NCBI RefSeq assembly: GCF_001559075.2
Contig: NZ_CP014015.2
Coordinates: forward strand, 1,426,001-1,490,000
Length of the DNA stretch: 64,000 bases
Origin: Citrobacter amalonaticus
Lineage (GTDB): Bacteria > Pseudomonadota > Gammaproteobacteria > Enterobacterales > Enterobacteriaceae
Direction of reading: 5' to 3'
Under the pieces are notes generated by a model that was not told the origin of the DNA, did not search any database, and was given only the letters and a program-made list of their open reading frames with translations. Position 1 is the stretch's first letter. Every line of letters starts with the position of its first letter. Positions 59,558 to 64,000 of this stretch are shown piece after piece. Both the position numbers and the translations under genes were made by a program.

Positions 59558-60784
59558 TTATCCTTTTACACACACCACCTGCCGCAACGTATGCACGATC
59601 TCCACCAGCGAAGACTGCGCCGCCATCACGGCATCGATGTCTTTGTAGGCCATCGGAATTTCGTCGATCACCTCACTGTCTTTACGGCATTCAACGTGGG
59701 CCGTCGCGCGGATCTGATCCGCTACGGTAAAGCGTTTTTTGGCCGCCGTTCGACTCATGGTTCTTCCCGCGCCATGACTACAGGAACAGAAGCTCTCTTC
59801 ATTTCCCAACCCACGCACAATGAAGCTTTTCGCCCCCATCGACCCGGGGATAATCCCCATCTGACCTTTCTGTGCGGAAACCGCGCCTTTACGCGTTACC
59901 AGCACCTCTTCACCAAAGTGACGTTCTTTCTGCACGTAGTTATGGTGGCAATTCACCGCCTCCTGCTGCGTGATAAACGGTTTACTCACGCTACGCGACA
60001 GCGCGGCCAGCACACGGGACATCATCACCTCCCGGTTTTGTCGGGCAAAATCCTGCGCCCATTCCACCGCGTCGATGTAGTCGTTATAGTGCCGACTCCC
60101 TTCCTGGAAATACGCCAGGTTTCGGTCAGGCAGATTCGCAATATGTTGTTGCATATCCTGCTGCGCCAGCGTGATGAAGACATTGCCGATGGCATTCCCC
60201 ACGCCACGCGAACCGCTGTGTAACATCACCCAGACGCGCTGCTGCTCATCCAGACAAACCTCAATGAAGTGATTACCGGTTCCCAACGTTCCAAGATGCT
60301 GATGGTTATTGGTTTTCAGCAGCGAAGGATACTTGTCAGTCAGGCGCTTAAAGCGCGGTGCCAGTGTCCCCCAGTGAGTACTCACCTCTTCTGGCGGCGT
60401 GTCCCACGCCCCTTTATCGCGACGGGAACGCGTATTGGTTCGCCCGTGTGGAACGGCCTGCTCAATCGCGCTCCGCAACCCGCTGAGGTTGTCCGGTAGA
60501 TCGCCAGCCAGCAACGAGGTCCGTACTGCAATCATCCCACAGCCGATGTCCACCCCCACTGCCGCCGGAATAATCGCCCCTTTGGTCGGGATTACGCTGC
60601 CAATCGTTGACCCTTTCCCCAGATGCACATCCGGCATGACCGCCAGATGTTTAAAAATAAACGGCATCTTCGCCGTGTTCAGCAGTTGCTGGCGCGCCTC
60701 GGGTTCCACCGGGACGCCGTGCGTCCACATTTTCACCGGCGCCGCGTTCTGCGACGTCAACAGCGCATAGTCGTTATGTGCCAT
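59558..60784 (-). CDS. rtcB: RNA-splicing ligase RtcB
   Basis: A 408-residue GTP- and Mn2+-dependent ligase that joins 2',3'-cyclic phosphate or 3'-phosphate RNA ends to 5'-OH ends. Metal ligands are seen in VDIGCG (Asp 79, Cys 82), GTGNHF (near 168-173) and MLHSGSRG (His 189). The guanylated histidine is His 337 in CSCSHGAGR. HNYVQKERHFGEE carries another histidine. It resembles E. coli RtcB but differs in the central part. It is five bases after slipin; no RtcA cyclase gene is present in the operon. Confidence 0.95.
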   Translation of the reverse strand: MAHNDYALLTSQNAAPVKMWTHGVPVEPEARQQLLNTAKMPFIFKHLAVMPDVHLGKGSTIGSVIPTKGAIIPAAVGVDIGCGMIAVRTSLLAGDLPDNLSGLRSAIEQAVPHGRTNTRSRRDKGAWDTPPEEVSTHWGTLAPRFKRLTDKYPSLLKTNNHQHLGTLGTGNHFIEVCLDEQQRVWVMLHSGSRGVGNAIGNVFITLAQQDMQQHIANLPDRNLAYFQEGSRHYNDYIDAVEWAQDFARQNREVMMSRVLAALSRSVSKPFITQQEAVNCHHNYVQKERHFGEEVLVTRKGAVSAQKGQMGIIPGSMGAKSFIVRGLGNEESFCSCSHGAGRTMSRTAAKKRFTVADQIRATAHVECRKDSEVIDEIPMAYKDIDAVMAAQSSLVEIVHTLRQVVCVKG

Positions 60785-60789
60785 GTTTT

Positions 60790-61917
60790 TTATCCTTTAA
60801 TGTTCACTAAGCCGTGCAGAACCTGGTCCAGGCCACCGAATACCGAGATTTTATCGATACGCTCTGCCACTCTTTCGAGGGTTTCCAGCTCTTTTAAACG
60901 CAGAGCCACCGGGTTGTTTTCCATCACTTTCGCCGTATTCAACAACGAGCGCGTCGCAGCCGTTTCTTCACGACGGCGGATCACATTGGCCTGCGCCGAT
61001 TTTTCCGCTTCAACCAGGCGGGACAGAATCGTTTTCATATCTCCCGGCAACACAATGTCCTTCACGCCCAGCGACGCCACGTCGATACCATATGGCGCCA
61101 TGCGGTCTTTCACCTGCGCGCTGACCACGTCATCAATCACCTGTTTATCTTCCAGCAGTTCATCGAGCGTGCGCGTCCCGACGGCCTCACGCAGCGCAAA
61201 CTGCAGTTCGCGGTACAGATGATCGAGCGGTTTAGTGAGCTGCGCAAACGCCTGCAACACATCGCTGTAACGCCAGTTCGCCGCCAGGTTCAGGCGCAGG
61301 TTGACCTTATCTTTGGTCAAAATTTCCTGACCGCCCACTTCCAGCACCTGCAAACGGGTATCTACCACTTCAGCGTCCACCAGATGATTCACTTTCCAGT
61401 ACGCCGTCAGACCCGGAGGAAGCAGTGCCTGCGTCTCGCCGTCAATTTTCAATACCCCCGCGTGCCAGGCCGGAACCTGTACGGTAAGCATCACGTCACG
61501 ACCTTTTACCGCGCCGCTACGTCGCGGTTGCAGAACCGCATTCATGACCTCTGCAGGCACCTGAACCTGACGCGTATCCATACGCACCAGTTTCAACGCG
61601 TCGTCGGCTCGCCAGTACAAACGGCGCGTTGACGGCGGCAGGATCTCCTGCAACACCTCATTCATGTATAACGCGCCCGCTTCGCTGTCATTAAGATCAA
61701 CGGCCAGGGCATAACGCGTTACCCAGTCTGGCTGAAAGCGGCGTAAATAATTCGCCAGCGCTTCCGGCACTTCGCTGCCGTCCAGATTCACCACCAGCAC
61801 CTCTGGCGTATTGAACCACGGCAGACGGTGTTCACCCGCCTCCAGAACCTGATAGTAGTCGCCGTTTTTTGCTAACAGACCTAATTGTCCTTTACGGATA
61901 GTGATTTTCTTCGTCAT
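60790..61917 (-). CDS. Slipin/SPFH-domain protein without membrane anchor
   Basis: A 375-residue stomatin/slipin-family protein. The SPFH core runs from about residue 125 to 330 (VNHLVDAEVVDTRLQVLEVG; LREAVGTRTLDELLEDKQVI; APYGIDVASLGVKDIVLP), then a helical coiled-coil-like region (VEAEKSAQANVIRRREETAA). Unlike typical slipins it has no N-terminal transmembrane segment; the first 120 residues are a polar extra domain. Slipins recur with RtcB and RlaP under RtcR. First gene of the operon; AAGGAAAAG precedes the ATG, with a leader of about 290 nt. Confidence 0.88.
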   Translation of the reverse strand: MTKKITIRKGQLGLLAKNGDYYQVLEAGEHRLPWFNTPEVLVVNLDGSEVPEALANYLRRFQPDWVTRYALAVDLNDSEAGALYMNEVLQEILPPSTRRLYWRADDALKLVRMDTRQVQVPAEVMNAVLQPRRSGAVKGRDVMLTVQVPAWHAGVLKIDGETQALLPPGLTAYWKVNHLVDAEVVDTRLQVLEVGGQEILTKDKVNLRLNLAANWRYSDVLQAFAQLTKPLDHLYRELQFALREAVGTRTLDELLEDKQVIDDVVSAQVKDRMAPYGIDVASLGVKDIVLPGDMKTILSRLVEAEKSAQANVIRRREETAATRSLLNTAKVMENNPVALRLKELETLERVAERIDKISVFGGLDQVLHGLVNIKG

Positions 61918-62207
61918 TTTTCTCTTTTCCTTATCAAGTCAGGTGCGGGTGCGGAGGCGAAGCGACAGGGGAATTCCCTTTTGCCTGCGGCGCGGCATCG
62001 TGACCGGCAACCTGTTTTGGGGCCTGTTAACTGCGCAGTGCCCGTTTTTATTTCTATGATTAACAACCAGTTTCATTGGGAAAATGAATCGGGAATCGAA
62101 CCCATTGTTCAGGTGTCATCGGTTGACGGAACACCTCCGGAAAACAGCCGCTGCCGTTCCTGACGTGCCGGCGGGGTTTAACCCCCTGCGCTTTCAACGT
62201 GTAGACG
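61918..62207 (-). ncRNA. Structured leader with tRNA-like T-arm before the RNA-repair operon
   Basis: From the predicted sigma54 start (about 62207) to slipin there are some 290 nt with no gene. On the minus strand GGGTTCGATTCCC (62091-62103) is a T-arm with canonical T-loop TTCGATT. A six-pair hairpin AGGTGT...ACACCT lies just before it (62109-62134), and TTCATT-TTCCC-AATGAA (62072-62088) just after. Upstream is GGGG-TTAAA-CCCC (62173-62185). I could not fold a full cloverleaf. Y-RNA-like RNAs with tRNA-like modules are encoded in related rsr-rtc operons, so a structured RNA is plausible. Confidence 0.45.
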
Positions 62208-62215
62208 AGAGAGTT

Positions 62216-62233
62216 ATTGCCAGAAGCGTGCCA
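62216..62233 (-). promoter_or_regulatory. Sigma54 promoter of the slipin-rtcB-NTase operon
   Basis: On the minus strand TGGCACGCTTCTGGCAAT has GG (62232-62231) and GC (62220-62219) exactly ten bases apart. It matches TGGCACG-N4-TTGCA with one mismatch in the -12 block. The neighbouring activator RtcR is sigma54-dependent, which fits. The remainder, 62234-62369, would hold RtcR-binding sites and the rtcR promoter; none was identified. Confidence 0.8.
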
Positions 62234-62369
62234 GAAAGAGAAAAGGACAAAATTAATTTTTAGTTATCTGATTAATAAGGAATTAATTTTTATTGCCAAT
62301 AATGATGATTGCAGAGGCTGCACATATTTTTTATCTTTTAATATCTAACTTTATCTTTTGGGATAAGCC

Positions 62370-63950
62370 ATGAAAAAACGGCGGGTGGTGATTGGCGTAC
62401 TGGGTACGGTGCTGGATAAACGCGGCAAGCGAGCAAACCGGTTAAAGAAATGGCGGCCCACGGTCGGACTGTGCCAACAGCCGGATTTCCCGGTCGATCG
62501 GCTGGAGCTTATCCACCAGCCACGCGATGCCGGGATGTGTCAGCAATTAGCGGAAGATATTAGCCTGCTTTCTCCACATACCCAGGTCCGCCCGCATGCC
62601 ATCACCATTGCTGATCCGTGGGATTTCGAAGAGGTCTACGCCGCGTTCCTCGACTTTGCCACTCACTACACCTTCGATACCGAGAATGAAGAGTATCTGG
62701 TGCACATCACTACCGGCACCCACGTGGCGCAAATTTGCTGGTTCCTGCTGACGGAAGCCCGCTATCTGCCCGCCAGCCTGCTGCAAACCGGACCCGCGCC
62801 GAAGGGCGCGCCGCAGGAGGATGTTGCCGCTGGCACCTGTTCGGTGATCGATCTTGATTTAAGCCGCTATACCACGCTTACCAGTCGCTTTCAACGTGAG
62901 CAGCAGCAATCGGTCTCCTTCCTCAAAGCCGGTATCGAGACACGCAATGCCACGTTCAACACACTGATTGACCGTATTGAGCGCGTTGCCTTGCGTTCTG
63001 GCGATCCTATCCTGCTCACCGGCCCCACCGGCGCGGGGAAATCCTTCCTCGCAAAACGGATTTTTCAGCTTCGCCAGTCGCGGCATCTGGTGGGCGGAAA
63101 ACTGGTGGCAGTGAACTGCGCGACATTGCGCGGCGATAACGCCATGTCGACACTGTTTGGTCATGTGAAAGGCGCGTTTACGGGCGCACTGTCGTCGCGA
63201 ACGGGACTGTTACGCGAAGCCGACGGTGGAGTGCTGTTTCTGGATGAGATCGCTGAACTGGGGCTGGATGAGCAGGCCATGCTGCTGAAAGCGATCGAGG
63301 AAAAAACCTTCTTCCCGTTTGGCTCAGATAAAGAGGTGCACAGCGATTTTCAGTTGATAGCCGGAACCCATCGCGATATGCCGCAGTGGGTTGCCGAAGG
63401 GCGTTTTCGCGAAGATCTCTACGCACGGATAAACATGTGGCGCTTTGCCCTGCCCGGCCTTGCGCAGCGGCGTGAAGACATCGCCCCTAACGTGGAGTAT
63501 GAGCTGCAACGTTTCTCCCGCAGCCGACAGAATCAGATTCGTTTTGATAAAGAGGCGCGAGAACGCTATCTGGCGTTTGCCTGTTCACCCCAGGCGCAGT
63601 GGCGCGGCAATTTCCGCGAACTGAGTTCCTCCGTCGCGCGAATGGCGACGCTGGCCGAGCAGGGACGAATTACGCTGACCCTTGTCGACGAAGAGATTGC
63701 GCTTTTGCAGGAGAGCTGGGGGGAGGCAAGGTCGCAACCGGAACTGGAGATGGAACTTGACCTTTTTGACCGCCGCCAACTGGAAACCGTGCTTGAGGTC
63801 TGTCGCCGCAGCGCATCGTTGTCCGAAGCCGGACGTGAACTCTTCGCCGTCTCCCGACAAAAGAAAGCCAATCCCAACGATGCCGACCGTTTACGTAAGT
63901 ACCTGGCACGGTTTGGCCTGAGCTGGGAAAATCACAAAGTCAGAACATAA
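62370..63950 (+). CDS. rtcR: CARF-domain sigma54 activator RtcR
   Basis: A 526-residue regulator. The N-terminal CARF (CRISPR-associated Rossmann fold) domain, residues 1-180 (RRVVIGVLGTVLDKRG; VHITTGTHVAQICWFLLTEA), senses an RNA-end ligand. The AAA+ domain has Walker A GPTGAGKS (218-225), the sigma54-contact loop GAFTGA (268-273) and Walker B VLFLDEI (288-294). The C-terminal helix-turn-helix is near residues 460-515 (SASLSEAGRELFAVSRQ). It activates the divergent slipin-rtcB-NTase operon. The start at 62370 lies 13 bases after a weak ribosome site. The last 50 bases of the window show nothing further. Confidence 0.95.
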   Translation: MKKRRVVIGVLGTVLDKRGKRANRLKKWRPTVGLCQQPDFPVDRLELIHQPRDAGMCQQLAEDISLLSPHTQVRPHAITIADPWDFEEVYAAFLDFATHYTFDTENEEYLVHITTGTHVAQICWFLLTEARYLPASLLQTGPAPKGAPQEDVAAGTCSVIDLDLSRYTTLTSRFQREQQQSVSFLKAGIETRNATFNTLIDRIERVALRSGDPILLTGPTGAGKSFLAKRIFQLRQSRHLVGGKLVAVNCATLRGDNAMSTLFGHVKGAFTGALSSRTGLLREADGGVLFLDEIAELGLDEQAMLLKAIEEKTFFPFGSDKEVHSDFQLIAGTHRDMPQWVAEGRFREDLYARINMWRFALPGLAQRREDIAPNVEYELQRFSRSRQNQIRFDKEARERYLAFACSPQAQWRGNFRELSSSVARMATLAEQGRITLTLVDEEIALLQESWGEARSQPELEMELDLFDRRQLETVLEVCRRSASLSEAGRELFAVSRQKKANPNDADRLRKYLARFGLSWENHKVRT

Positions 63951-64000
63951 GCATAATTTGTTTGAATAATATTCCTTCGCACGATAAAAAATAATGATGG

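Noticed and set aside
62040..62160. A complete tRNA gene around the T-arm
   Set aside because: No seven-pair acceptor stem, D-arm with GG loop, or anticodon arm of normal size could be paired, so it is not a normal tRNA.
61885..62163. 92-codon plus-strand frame across the RNA-repair leader
   Set aside because: It starts inside the slipin gene on the opposite strand and crosses palindromic RNA elements; no ribosome site or family.
1..64000. CRISPR array, prophage or insertion sequence
   Set aside because: No regular spaced direct repeats, integrase, transposase or phage structural genes were found; the repeats present are REP/BIME and ERIC.

Overview
The window is a chromosomal segment of a member of the Enterobacteriaceae. 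Gene content, gene order and protein sequences follow the E. coli/Salmonella nrf-acs to lysC interval almost gene for gene. Several genes absent from E. coli K-12 at this place, together with the REP, BIME and ERIC repeats, make a Citrobacter-like organism my best guess. The genus cannot be settled from the sequence alone. No prophage, insertion sequence, CRISPR array, rRNA or complete tRNA was seen.

Layout. 1-6.3 kb: start of nrfB, nrfA (nitrite to ammonia), then the divergent acs-yjcH-actP acetate operon. 6.3-8.4 kb: a cidA/cidB-like pair with a divergent LysR regulator, in the place where E. coli has yjcF. 8.4-16.2 kb: yjcE, ghxP, a glutathione transferase gene, the sRNA SraL, soxR/soxS, pdeC and yjcB. 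16.2-20 kb: an accessory island between yjcB and ssb with a SERCA-type P-type ATPase, a universal stress protein and an unlisted 36-residue membrane peptide; a perfect FNR box lies 41.5 bp upstream of the predicted ATPase start. This lies in the soxSR-ssb interval, where Salmonella carries SPI-4. 20-31.8 kb: ssb/uvrA, yjbR, aphA, tyrB, alr, dnaB, qorA, pspG, dusA. 31.8-33.8 kb: a hicAB toxin-antitoxin pair and a TraF-like outer-membrane protein gene, inserted between dusA and zur. 34-41.6 kb: zur, yjbJ, dinF, lexA, dgkA, plsB, ubiA, ubiC. 41.8-49.6 kb: the maltose regulon (malK-lamB-malM against malE-malF-malG). 49.8-57 kb: psiE, a GNAT gene, an acyltransferase remnant, yjbEFGH and pgi. 57-58.7 kb: lysC. 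58.8-64 kb: an RNA-repair locus (slipin, RtcB ligase, RlaP-type nucleotidyltransferase) with the divergent CARF/sigma54 activator rtcR.

The most notable points are these. (1) lysC has no lysine riboswitch in its leader; an ERIC element occupies that position. (2) The RNA-repair operon has a -24/-12 promoter, a leader of about 290 nt containing a tRNA-like T-arm, no rtcA, and a slipin without a membrane anchor. (3) A strong-RBS single-pass micropeptide is encoded divergently from the P-type ATPase, in an arrangement that recalls MgtS/MgtA or sarcolipin/SERCA.

Most of the rest is conserved core: DNA replication and SOS (ssb, uvrA, dnaB, lexA, dinF), cell-wall and phospholipid synthesis (alr, plsB, dgkA), ubiquinone (ubiCA), metal and oxidative stress (zur, soxRS), and carbon transport (acs-actP, mal). 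BIME/REP palindromes sit in many intergenic gaps.
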